Shown: piece by piece, positions 34,301 to 44,264 of the stretch | Numbering within the stretch: the first letter of the stretch is position 1 | How the letters are laid out: every line of letters starts with the position of its first letter | Origin: Vandiemenella viatica | Lineage: Eukaryota; Arthropoda; Insecta; Orthoptera; Morabidae | Length of the DNA: 64,000 bases | Reading direction: 5' to 3' | Assembly (NCBI GenBank): GCA_031002005.1 | Contig: CM061919.1 | Location: forward strand, 31,461,088-31,525,087 | The notes under the pieces: generated by a model | Database searches by the model: none | What the model was told of the DNA's origin: nothing | What the model saw: only the letters and a program-made list of their open reading frames with translations | Program-made: the position numbers and the translations under genes

Positions 34301-35100
34301 TTAATTTGTTATCTTCTGTGATGTATCTTCCCCATCGCTATTTTCTTCAGTTATCATTGCCAGTGATGTCTCTTCTACGTTCACTCGCGCACTATTTACT
34401 ACTGACAGCGTAAACTCCCTGCCGCAAATTGCATGTGTTTCCATCCTTTCCAGTGGCGTTTTTCTATCGCTTGCTCGCAATTTTCCGTCTTCTGAGGACG
34501 TATATGTTTCTGCCCGCGGCGTTTTCTCTACGCCTTGAAATTTCTCCTTTATTACTGCTGCCTGCGCCGGCTTTCCGCTGCTGCTCCGCAGATCACTTGG
34601 TTGCCTTTCGGTTGTGCCTGCCTGCCGAAAGTTTCCATTCCTTCTTTCACATCCCGATTTCCCTGGATTTTCCTGTTCCACTGCTTCTTGTGTCCACAGA
34701 TCTATCTTCGAAGGAAGATCGTATTGATCTGAGGCACCTAAGCCTTTCACCTTTAACTCCATCTGTCCTTCTGTGTTTTTCTTCTCGACTGCTGCTAACC
34801 CTTGACGTATTTCCTGCCCTAATGTGCCTTTGTCCTGAAATGTACCTTTCTCCAAAGGGAAAATTTCTGGTTGCACTGAACATAACACTCTTGCAGACTG
34901 TCTCACCGAACGTTCTCCACATGGACCTTCTTTGCTCATTTCGTGAACTCCCGTGGCACGGAGCTCAATTATTCACTCCTGCGGCTGTGCTTCCTCTTGA
35001 AATTCCTCCTGTCACCGCCTTGCATCGTCTTCATTTTCACTCTGCATTTTGAGGGTATATCCCTGTATTTGCACTACAGACTTCCCTTAGTCTATAATAG
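34301..35100 (-). pseudogene. Charged linker frame between protease and env
   Basis: A 212-codon frame (34939-34301) is rich in Glu, Lys, Arg and Ser and lacks any reverse transcriptase, RNase H or integrase block. It follows a protease tail (ILGRDWLKKNKAIID near 35125). In complete Gypsy elements the polymerase would follow here. Either the polymerase was deleted, or this is the inter-domain region of a non-autonomous form. Confidence 0.4.
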
Positions 35101-35440
35101 CCTTATTTTTCTTCAGCCAATCACGGCCAAGGATCCTCTGGTACAGTGTATCTACCCTGGTGGAACTATTTGCATCTTATGACTCATTTTGAGCTCCCGC
35201 CCATCTCTCAGAGTGACAACTATTGTACCTTCCGTCTGTATCGGATTCCCCGTGATCTCTTGGAAACGTATTCCCAGCTGCATATGCTTCTTTAAACTGC
35301 TCTTTATGTGCTCCGACTTCACAATAGAGGTAGAGCTTCCCATGTCTACTAAAAATCTGAGTTTTCCTTCGAGGCTTTCCTCGCATTGTAACTCCACGTA
35401 CTCGTTTTGATTCTGATGGTTGCAGTCCTCTTCTTCCCAT
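35060..35440 (-). pseudogene. Aspartic protease relic
   Basis: The minus frame at 35397-35152 has LRFLVDMGSSTSIVK, the retropepsin active site with Asp-Met-Gly replacing the usual Asp-Thr-Gly, then GTIVVTLRDGRELKM and KMQIVPPG. A following piece has ILGRDWL, the flap-distal ILG motif. The Met substitution and frame breaks argue for inactivity. Confidence 0.65.
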
Positions 35441-35669
35441 TTATGTTTCTGAACAGGACTAGACTGCTGAGTCCAGTTAATCTCTAGTTTAAATACGTTC
35501 TGCCCTCTTTATGCGGCCCATGCCCTTGCTTCATCCATGTGCACGCATTGCAATCCTGTGGGTCATGACCCCACTGGCTGAATTTTTCACACTTCATCGG
35601 CTTGTATTGTCGACTTTCGCCCATGTGATTCGACAATACCTAGGCTTATCTACATTTGTATCTCGTCAA

Positions 35670-36105
35670 CCATTGCCTCTATATTCTTGTTCCTTTATGG
35701 CTCCTACTTTTCCTGGCCCACTTCTCCAATGTTGAAATTCCATCACGGTTTCTCCCGTGCTCTGTCAACATGCCTGTTGTCCGCGTGTTTACAAACCCAT
35801 ACCATCGTGGGTCTCTCACTTGCGTCAGCTCCGTACGCCTTGCACCACTGGTCTTGCCTGCTGGCTGTGTCCTCCACTTCACGTATCCTAGCAGCTGTTA
35901 TACAGTCTTGCATTGTGATTCTTTCCATCGCAAAGTTGACAAATCTCTGGTCTTCCTTCATTCCATGCATTCCAACCTCCACTCCTTTCTCTGTTTACTC
36001 CCACCAGCGACATTTCTTCCATTTCCTGATTCTGCTGCTTTTCTCTGATGGACAAGATCACAGTTTCTTCTAACAACGCAATCTCAATGGTTTCTGCCAA
36101 AGTTA
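35670..36105 (-). pseudogene. Gag C-terminus with zinc-knuckle relic
   Basis: Frames at 36100-35888 and 35982-35743 overlap. The first includes ICQLCDGKNHNARLYNSC, a CCHC-like knuckle with disturbed spacing after His. The second contains QWCKAYGADASERPTMVWVCKHADNRH, possibly a second Cys-rich motif. The strand and order fit gag between the capsid frame and protease. Confidence 0.5.
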
Positions 36106-36115
36106 ACTCTGTTCC

Positions 36116-36634
36116 TCAAGCCCTTAGCACTGCTACAATCTTATCATCTATCAGCCCGTTTGTGAATACAGCGCGACTCAAGTTGTGGATTAATTTCAGA
36201 GCTGCATTAAATTCACTCCCTTTCAGATCGTTTTTCATTGCTTCTCTTAATTTATGCACAATTCCTTCCAACCAACTTGCCCTATCTGCCACCGTTTCTC
36301 CAGTCCATTGACGACTCACAAACATACTTATTGCGTAACGATCTAGTGTCATTTTATGCCAAAAATTTTCTACTAGAATTGCTCTTACATCCTTCCATTC
36401 CTTTACTCTCTGTCGGGTCAGAATTCTCTGTCTGACCGTGCATCTGATACACAACTTTACAAACATTAATAATATCTCTTGTTCTTCTTCTGCAATAATG
36501 CTGAATGCGGTATCACAATCGCCCAAGAATGCATCTATTGTCACTTTTTCACCACAAAAGGTATAAGGAATCAGCTTCAACACTTCTGCTAGCCCCATTC
36601 GCGGTTGTTTCTTTTTCACCTTTGCCGGCATCAC
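36116..36634 (-). CDS. gag-like: Gypsy-type gag capsid frame
   Basis: 172 codons, starting at an ATG near a plausible context (MMPAKVKKKQPRMGL). It contains LKLIPYTFCGEKVTIDAFLGDCDTAF, a common opening of errantiviral/Gypsy capsids (about residues 20-45), then LLMFVKLCIRCTVRQRIL, WKDVRAILVENF and RQWTGETVADRASWLEGIVHKLR. These match the helical gag core order. The C-terminal knuckle lies in another frame just downstream, so the protein is truncated. The plus-strand frames overlapping it are shadows. Confidence 0.7.
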   Translation of the reverse strand: MMPAKVKKKQPRMGLAEVLKLIPYTFCGEKVTIDAFLGDCDTAFSIIAEEEQEILLMFVKLCIRCTVRQRILTRQRVKEWKDVRAILVENFWHKMTLDRYAISMFVSRQWTGETVADRASWLEGIVHKLREAMKNDLKGSEFNAALKLIHNLSRAVFTNGLIDDKIVAVLRA

Positions 36635-37269
36635 ACTTCCCGCACTGTTTGGCGTGTTTGTTCAGCTTGCATACTCACTTGTTTGCATAGTGTTGATGCA
36701 GCTTTCTGACCTCTGCCACCTCAGTGACCTTTTACTCCTTTCTGCTGTCTCGTGTTTATGCTGATTTCTGCACTCCAACTGCTTGCTTCTTCTGACTGGC
36801 AAAAGCAGGTCATTGCAATGATCCTGTAACACTGTTTTATTGGAGCAATAACCTCTGCCTCACACTCCTTATATTTACTTTGTCTATCATTTATTTTTCC
36901 GTTTACTTTTTCTTATTGCTGGTAAGTGATAAATATGAGTTAGGTAAAATAGGAGATCCTCTCTTACTAGAGTAGTACTATCCTCACCCCCAGTGCTTAG
37001 TTGCTTGGCTGACGCCACACCTATGACACCGAATTTAACCCTACTGTGGTGGACGAACGAACTTTTTTTTCTTTTGTCCGCCCTGCCACCTCCTAAGAGT
37101 GGGTAACCTCTTGCATGTGAGCAATAGTACTTATAAATAAGACTCTCAGAAAGGGTATGTACAAATATATACACTTTGTTACATCAGTTCTGTACAATAA
37201 GGCACCTCCTAGCTCCCTCTATCCTTTCACAGACTATCACTCCCAGCATGTTACTTCAATAATTGCTTT
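36635..37269 (-). other. Leader of the errantivirus-like element
   Basis: Non-coding sequence between the right LTR and gag. A TGGCGTCAGCC motif at about 37016 (minus) resembles a primer site but lies 250 bases inside, so it is not assigned. A short minus-strand frame at 37174-36887 is not recognised. Confidence 0.35.
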
Positions 37270-37722
37270 CTACATTGCCTATAATTCATTGGTCAGCTCC
37301 CATCAGTTTTAATATTGACGAAGTCGCCTCACTACATCTCTTCGTAGACCTCTGGCTGCATAGCTCCAAGACAAGGATCTTCCAGATGCTCCCAGACTCT
37401 CCTGGATGCTCCTAGACTTTCCCAGACTATCTCATGCTTCCAAGATTTGCGCAGATCTCCCCCTCTTTATCATCATAGTGGGGAGTGCCTTTGGCCAATA
37501 GGAATAATTCCTTCCCTACCATCTGCCTCCAAATGATGCCTTGCTAACTCTCCGATCTACTTTGGTGTCAATGCTGTTTCGATGTTTACATTCCTAAGCT
37601 TCTGGCTACTTTGAATCCTTGATGCAATTGCCCTGGTTCCAGCTCTGCTATATGCAATCACCTTCACCCAACTTTGTTAACTTTTAAGAACTGTAACCTA
37701 AAATTATTGACTGTCCACCACA
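37270..37722 (-). repeat. 5' LTR of the errantivirus-like element (inner edge approximate)
   Basis: It matches the left LTR from TACATTGCCTATAA to CTGTCCACCACA. On the minus strand it starts TGTGGTGGACAGTC. Confidence 0.75.
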
Positions 37723-37729
37723 CTTTACG

Positions 37730-38150
37730 AAAATTCTTCGAAAACAATATTAGCAGTTATAATGTGTTCATCATTGACTTTTAGACCATGTTTGTCTATA
37801 ACACTAAAATAAATGTTAATGAATCTACAAACTCATGAAAATGCCTTATACAGGTGTCCATATGAAGAAACAGGATATGATAAATACAATCTTGCCTTTT
37901 GAAGCACCTAACCTTGTGCTTTATTAATATCCATAATGAAGGTTACTTCTATTGGGAATTGGTTTCATATCATTTGGAAAGGCAAAGTTGGATCAGAAGA
38001 TGTGAGATTAATGAATTTAGCACTGATGACCTGACGATGTACTCGTCTAAGCGAATTACCACTAATCTTGCATCTTTAATTAATCCCCAATTAGCATTGA
38101 GATTTTCTCTTAGTAATAGCATTTTTCTTTAAAAGCAGTCGATGAGGTGG
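37730..38150 (-). pseudogene. Helitron helicase C-terminal relic
   Basis: Minus-strand fragments read LLLRENLNANWGLIKDARLVV, then in other frames SSDPTLPFQM, NRSNLHYGY and INKAQG. These are, in order, the LLRNLN...NGTRL, SDLPFQFKR and TINKAQGQ blocks of Helitron PIF1-type helicases. The GQTL block and the arginine finger region are not readable. Old and inactive; it abuts the errantivirus-like LTR on its left. Confidence 0.6.
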
Positions 38151-38722
38151 TAAACCGGATGAGCTTGGAAATTGCTTTAGCGATTTGGATGAAATTTAAT
38201 AAGAGGATAAAGTTTAACTTTTCAAATTTTTAACATGATTTTATATATAAAAAAAGGACAGCAATTCTTGTATTTGGTATGAAGGAAAGAGCTCTAACCT
38301 CATCTCGTAGAACTTTCAGGTAGCAGTAAGCTTAATGATGTTAGACAATGCAGAACCATATTTCTTTAATCTCTTCAATCATAGTGTCTCAAATAGGTTA
38401 AAGGACTAGTATTTCATCACACATGTAAATGAAAGTGGGTGTATAAAGTTTTTATGTATTACTTACCACAATGACAAGTTCCTTTTCACTAGTAATAGCA
38501 AACATACTGATTATCTTGAAAGCTGCTCTAAGGTACAGGAAACTCAATCGGAATGTAGAAGTGTTTGCTTAACACAGCAAGTACAACTTCCCTGTTAACA
38601 AAAATCTTTGTTCCAGACTAAAATATATCTATTGACATTTACCAGTACTAATTAAATAAAACATGTGTATTAAGAGTATTATTATTATTATTCCGAATAA
38701 CTCATTTGGAGGGTACGATAAA

Positions 38723-40500
38723 TCAACTTTGGCTATGTTTCTTTGTATTTAATTTTCTTTGCTTCCAAACTTCCTTCATTCTTTGAGAGTGTTGTTCCAT
38801 TTGTTCCTGGGTCCATTTCCTTCCCTTTATGTATTTCTGTCTCTCCTGAAAACCTGCCTTGCAAATTACTTCTCTAAAAAGTGTTCTGTTGTCTATTATA
38901 TCTGCTTTCACTCCAGCATTTTTCATGTCCTTTCCAGTTTCAGTGAACCATGTGGGTTTGGATTTGTTCAGTAGGGTGAAGACCTGTTTTGTTAGTCTAT
39001 TGCTATCCATTCTGTATATGTGCCCGTAAAATTTCAGTCTTCTTTTCCTCATTACAACTGTTAATTTTTCTATTTTTGAATATAGTTCTCAGTTTGGTCT
39101 TAATTTGTATTCAGCATTACTATTAGGTTTGCGTCCCAGTATTTTTCTCAAGATTCTTTTTTCTATTTTTTCCAGTTTTTCAAGATCCCCATATCTTGTT
39201 AGCTTAAGCGTTTCTGCCGAATACAGCGTTTCTGGTCTAACTACTGTTTGATAGTGCTTTAGTTTTGTGTTCCATCATAAGGATTTTTTGTTATATACAC
39301 TCTTTGTCATATGATCTGCTCTTTCCATTTTATGTATTCTAGTTTCCATTGCAGTCTTTTCTTTTGTGTCACTCATTATCCATTCTCCTAAACATGTAAA
39401 ACAATTAGTTTTAGCTATTGTTCCATTGCGAAGTTTAAGATTTTGAGGAGCATCATTGATGTTTGTCATGAACTGTGTTTTTTCATAAGATTTATGTAAT
39501 CCTACTTTGGCTGCCTGTTTCTCTAGTTCTTTGATTTGTTCTTTTGCACTATCCAGTGAATCAGTAATTACCGCCATGTCATCTGCAAAAGCTAGACAAT
39601 CTATGGTGATTTTATTTGGATTTCTTCCAAGCTGAACACCCTTTGTGTTGATGGCTTTCCACCATTCCCTCACTACTTTTTCTAATGCACAGTTGAAAAG
39701 TAGTGGAGACAGACCATCTCCCTGTCTCACATCTGAATTAATTTCAAACGGCTCGGAAATTTCTACCATAAATTTTACTTTGGACGTCGTATTTGTTAGT
39801 GTACCTTTAATTATTTCAGTTGTTATATTATCGAGTCCTAATTCTTTCAGAATATCTATTAATTAGTACATATCTGTCAATTGAGTCATATGCCTTTTTA
39901 AAGTCCTCAAAGGTAATTACATATTTCAAATTCCTGATTTTTCTCATTTCTATTGTGTTCTTTAAATTAAATATTTGTTCTGTGCAAGATATGCCCTTTC
40001 TAAATCCTGCCTGATATTCTCCTAATTGCGGGTCTAGTATACCCTCAGCTCTCTTTAAAAGTGCCTTGGACAATATCTTGTAGGTCACTTCCACGAGGGA
40101 GATACCCCTATAGTTGTTAGGATCTGTTTTGTCTCTTTTTTTATGGAGGGGATGTATTAAAGCCGATGTCCATTCTGGTGGTAAGCTGTTTGTCTTCCAA
40201 ATTCCATTGATGATTTCTGTTAAACATATGATCATGTTATCACTAGAGTGTTTCCATAATTCAGCAACGATATTATCTTCTCCAGCTGCTTTGTTATTCT
40301 TAAGCTCTTTATGATTTCTTTAATTTCTAATATTGTTGGTGACTTTGAGTCTGGTTGCCTTGGTATCATGTTATCAAAACTAAATTTTTCTTCCGGTGTA
40401 CCACAGTTGTGTAGTTCTTTAAAGTATTCAGCAAGAATTCTACAGTTCTCAGTATTGTTATATGCGGGTTTTCTGTTCTTTTGGATCTTTAAGTTGTAAG
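38723..40500 (-). pseudogene. LINE reverse transcriptase relic (RTE-like)
   Basis: Frames at 40235-39828, 39769-39275 and 39052-38723. Blocks: NNKAAGEDNIVAELWK, KRDKTDPNNYRGISLVEVTYK, YQAGFRKGISCTEQIFNLK, ITFEDFKKAYDSIDR, RQGDGLSPLLFNCALEK, CLAFADDMAVITDS (catalytic box intact), FTCLGEWI. A C-terminal RRLKFYGHIYRM and TKPTWFTE-type tail follow. Two frameshifts and stops separate the frames. Confidence 0.75.
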
Positions 40501-40697
40501 CTTGGTGATGAGTATTTCTTTAAATTACTCTTAAATGTTTTGTAAAGGCCCTTATGTTGTTTTTCATAAAATCTGATTCAATTGATGATAATTGGTCTTT
40601 GATATGCTGTGTTTTGACTCTTCGGAGACCTTTGGATGTTAGTTTCCTGGCTTCTATAAATTTTCCCTATTCTTTTCGCTTTTATTTGCATTCCAGA

Positions 40698-40705
40698 TGT
40701 TCCAT
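40698..40705. repeat. Target site duplication, left copy (TGTTCCAT)
   Basis: The eight bases TGTTCCAT at 40698-40705 recur at 49622-49629, immediately outside the inverted repeats. Eight bases is the hAT signature. Confidence 0.95.
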
Positions 40706-40942
40706 CAAGGGCGTAGCCAGGTACGGGCAGGGGGGGGGCAGCTGCCCCCCCCTAGCTGGAAGCGGGTTTGCGCTCGATCAGAGTTCTGCCGAACCGAAGA
40801 GTAAACAATGTTAAGTAACTTTCAAAAATTAATTCGGTTCGTGCGATTTAAACCTGCTTTTTACTGCTATTTGCGGGAAAACAGACGTTAGCGAGGGCGG
40901 GGCAGCACAACGGGCCACGTACGGCGCTGCTGACGACTCTAA

Positions 40943-42502
40943 GATCGGTTACACACTGGTCGGTTTCGGCCGCGGCGGAAAGTTTTCCGTCGCCGTCGTT
41001 CCAGTAGTGGCGCTAGGGATCAAATGGGAGCTTACACACTGGGCGTACACCCACGGCAGAGCTGCCGTCGACGGCAGGTATGCAGCCGTGCGCTGCCACC
41101 ACATTCGACGGTAATTTGACCTCCCCAATCCAGACAGTGGCCCATGTGGTCAAATAGGCGCTTCCACACTAGGCGATTTTTTAACCGCTTGTGCGCTTTC
41201 AGTCTGTTAAAGTTAACATTTTTTTAATTTAAAAATCTTAATGTAAGTTAAGTGATTATGGATACTGATCTTCTTATTTCGTTAGCAGTTTTAAGAGACA
41301 AAACTATAGATTCTTTTAAAGATCGGAACACTACCAGGAACTCTTGGAAAGAAGTGTGCCTTGAAATTAGGAATGATTTTGACGAAATGAAAAATGAGGA
41401 AAAATGCCTTTGGATAGTAAACGTTTGATCACGTATTTACATAAATTTTTAGAGCTTCAACTAGAAGTTGAAAAATGTTGAATCAAGAAAGATTTTGATG
41501 TTTAATACTATATAACTGTGTCCTTATATCTTAGAGATTTGCCAAGGAAAACTTTCAACATTCGAAATTCTGTGGATCGACATTTTTTCCTCTTTATTTT
41601 TTCTTCTTCTTCTTCTTCTTATCTTCTAACACAGCAGTGACGAATACAGTGAGACAAGGTGTTCAGTTACTTCGGCATCATCTTCGGCATTTACTTTCGA
41701 TTTTTCTTTGTAAAGTAATAGTTATTAAAACACTTAACAGATTACAATCTATTCACAAAAGTTTAACTAGTCGATTGTGCTTTTAAGTATAAAAGCAATA
41801 TAAACTCAACACTGATAGTTGATTACACAGTGAAGTATATGTATTAGTTACAAATAAATGTAAGTCTTAGCCATTATATGGCATAGTGTATTTTTCAAAC
41901 TTTTCTTGTACATCCATTCATATTCATCTCAAGAAGTTTTCAACCTAATTAACATAAAATAAATATAGCGGATTGGAATTATATTAAATTAAATGTTTAT
42001 TTATAGTAGGCCCATGAGAAATCTGCCTAATTCAAGGAGATTGCCAGCATTTCCACACGTTAAATACAATTCATCAACTCTGTATTCCTCCTTTGAATGC
42101 CGTACTTAAGTTTCGCAAGCAACTGTCGAAATAAACATCCCAAAATAATTGAAAAACTTGGTGTCGTCGTTCCTCAAATATTCTGTTTTCCTTTGGCTTT
42201 TTCTTTTCCTATTCTATGGCTATGGAACCTTCAAAATAAAAATTTTAAAACTTAACTACGATGTAATAAACACCAAATTAATTAAATTAACTTCTAATTT
42301 CACAAAATGAAACTCAGGTCATCAAAAGAAAGGTACTGACGTCCGACAACGTTATCTTTTACCAGCTCTTCATAGCAGCGAAAATTTTACCGCTGTAATA
42401 GCAGCAACAGTTCTACCGCCGAATATGTAAACACCTTCAATTCTGTAGGCGGCGACGGTTAAGTTTCCACTGCGGTGAAAACCGCACAGTGTGAACCGGC
42501 CT
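40943..42502 (+). mobile_element. PIF/Harbinger-type transposon nested in hAT
   Basis: The ends GATCGGTTACACACTG and, inverted, AGGCCGGTTCACACTG continue as about 60-bp imperfect inverted repeats (both include CCGTCGCCG). The TAA triplet flanks both sides (40940-40942, 42503-42505), the three-base target of this superfamily. A short MADF-like ORF is inside; the DDE transposase is absent, so this is a deletion derivative. Confidence 0.8.
41258..41428 (+). CDS. MADF/Myb-SANT-like fragment (Harbinger second protein)
   Basis: A 56-residue frame begins MDTDLLISLAVLRDKT and continues FKDRNTTRNSWKEVCLEI, then NDFDEM. This is the N-terminal two thirds of a MADF domain: Leu-Ile at the start, an acidic/aromatic helix, then the Trp-x-x-Val/Ile helix. 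Autonomous PIF/Harbinger elements encode such a Myb/SANT-like or MADF DNA-binding partner next to the transposase. The frame stops early, so it is a remnant or a small truncated protein. Confidence 0.6.
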   Translation: MDTDLLISLAVLRDKTIDSFKDRNTTRNSWKEVCLEIRNDFDEMKNEEKCLWIVNV

Positions 42503-42505
42503 TAA

Positions 42506-44260
42506 GGGATTGTGCATAAACTACTTGGCTTGGTCTAGAGGGGAGGGGTTGGTTGGAAAGCTACGCTCGGCTACTTAAAAGGGGGGGGGGAATTTCCGAG
42601 CCAGGCCACGTAGCTTTTCTTTCATATTAAGATACAGAACATGTGAATAATTATTTCCGTCATTTTATTATCCTCGCTTGTAATTTATGATAGCCTGACT
42701 ATAGAAAACAGTACAAAAATGACTTAAGGAATCATTATGAGAAAAAGCTACGTGGGGGGAGGGAGAGACAAAAGCCACATTGGGCTACGTGGGGGTGGGG
42801 GGGGGGTGCACAGCAGAACAAAATGGAGCTACGTGGTTTATGGACGGTCCCTAAGCTGCGTATCGAGTATGAGCGGTTGCTGCGCGAGCCATGTTCGAGC
42901 GCGCCAAACCGGTTATTTGCCGCGCGAACCATTTCTGTTGACGAACGCGGCTTGCGCGGCAAACTATCCAGGCACTGTCTTATCATGAAACCGCCGTGGA
43001 CATTTCACGTGCGCGAATAGCCGAAACTTTCACTGTGATCCGACACACTGTATACTACAAAAACCTAAACGAAAAATGATTTGGTGGATATGGAAATTGT
43101 ATTTTAATTGAATTCAGTATGGCGAGAAACTCATGGAAGACATTAGATATGCAGCCATCGAGGATACAATAAACAAATTTTACGAGATTGACAATCGTAG
43201 AGTTTCTAAAATAATTAATTGAGCCAGTGCACTCAATTTCGGGAGACATTTCTGTTACTGATAAACGCTGTGACTTCAAGATTTCTAGTAATTGGAGACT
43301 CGTGTACTAGCCTGCATTACCTTTTTCGAGTTTCAAAACAATCATTTATTTGAACAGTTTCAGATGTTTCTGACGCACTATGCGAAGCTCTGAAAGAATG
43401 GTCAAAGATAAGGTAATAGCACCCGTTTAATACTAATGTTTTTAGTGCTATTCAATTTTCTGTTGCAATTCTTAACGAGAACTTACTCCTTACTTAGGTA
43501 AAAGGTATTATGTTTATTGTGTCATTTGGCGATTCTATAGATTCGTTGATTGGAGTTTCAAGTGACAGTTGTGGTAGTGATGGAGGTGATACCATCTGAG
43601 TCTGATTAGGCTGCACATTTGCTATTACACAAAAAAATTTGGCACCGTACAATTGTTTTAAAAGGCGGCCATTTTTGTTATCCATGGCAACAAACTGTCG
43701 CTGTGCCGCGCGAGCCAACTCGAACAAAGACATACCGTCTTAACTGCGATTAAATACCGATAGATTGCAGGCTGACTCGATCCGAACACACCATCCGATC
43801 GTTTATACTGTGATATAAACAGAGAGCGCGCTAATAATCTGTTATTAAAAGTAATTAATTTGTATTTTCCGTAAGGCTAACGATGGCTTTTAATATAGTA
43901 TTACATACAGTACATACAAAAAGTACGACTTTTATTTAATAACTATAATTATGTGCATTCGTTTGTATTTTATTTATTTTTATTACTATCAAGCGATTGT
44001 GACAAAATATTTATTACTCTTGACTTTACAGTATATTTGTCCTAGGTGCTCGGGTATTAGTTGGGTCGGTCCAACGGTCAAGTTGTTTCTCATTCTGTGG
44101 TCGTACCTATACTGCTACATACAGCCCAGCTGCTGGGTACCTTCCTGAAAATAAATTTTCTGTGGATGCTAAAGCCAGTAATTTGAAATTAAAATTTAAT
44201 CATTGTTGCTTGCAGACTTACTTGCCTCTGCTAGTATAGTCTAATTAATTTGTTACTCGA
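42506..44260. other. hAT interior without recognised gene
   Basis: It includes GGCTACGT/CTACGTGGGGG motifs repeated at about 42560-42840 with G-runs at 42581, 42754 and 42792, and a GC-rich patch at 42870-43010. An 79-codon minus frame at 43733-43494 (starting MSLFELARAAQRQFVAMDNKNG) is reasonable in composition but unrecognised; it could belong to a further insertion. Confidence 0.35.
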
Positions 44261-44264
44261 ACTT

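Larger units (their letters stand above)
30605..37722 (-). mobile_element. Degraded errantivirus-like (Gypsy with env) element lacking RT and integrase
   Basis: Long direct repeats at about 30605-31086 and 37270-37722 flank minus-strand gag, zinc knuckle, protease, a charged linker and an env-like region. Between protease (ends about 35100) and env (starts about 33746) there is only the linker, so reverse transcriptase, RNase H and integrase are missing. All coding parts carry frameshifts. This is an old endogenous copy of an insect retrovirus-like element. Target duplication and exact LTR edges could not be settled. Confidence 0.7.

Noticed and set aside
34429..36073. Plus-strand frames of 128-207 codons rich in Leu, Phe and Ser
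   Set aside because: They oppose the gag, protease and linker frames of the errantivirus-like element; the hydrophobic composition is what the complement of Glu/Lys-rich coding gives.
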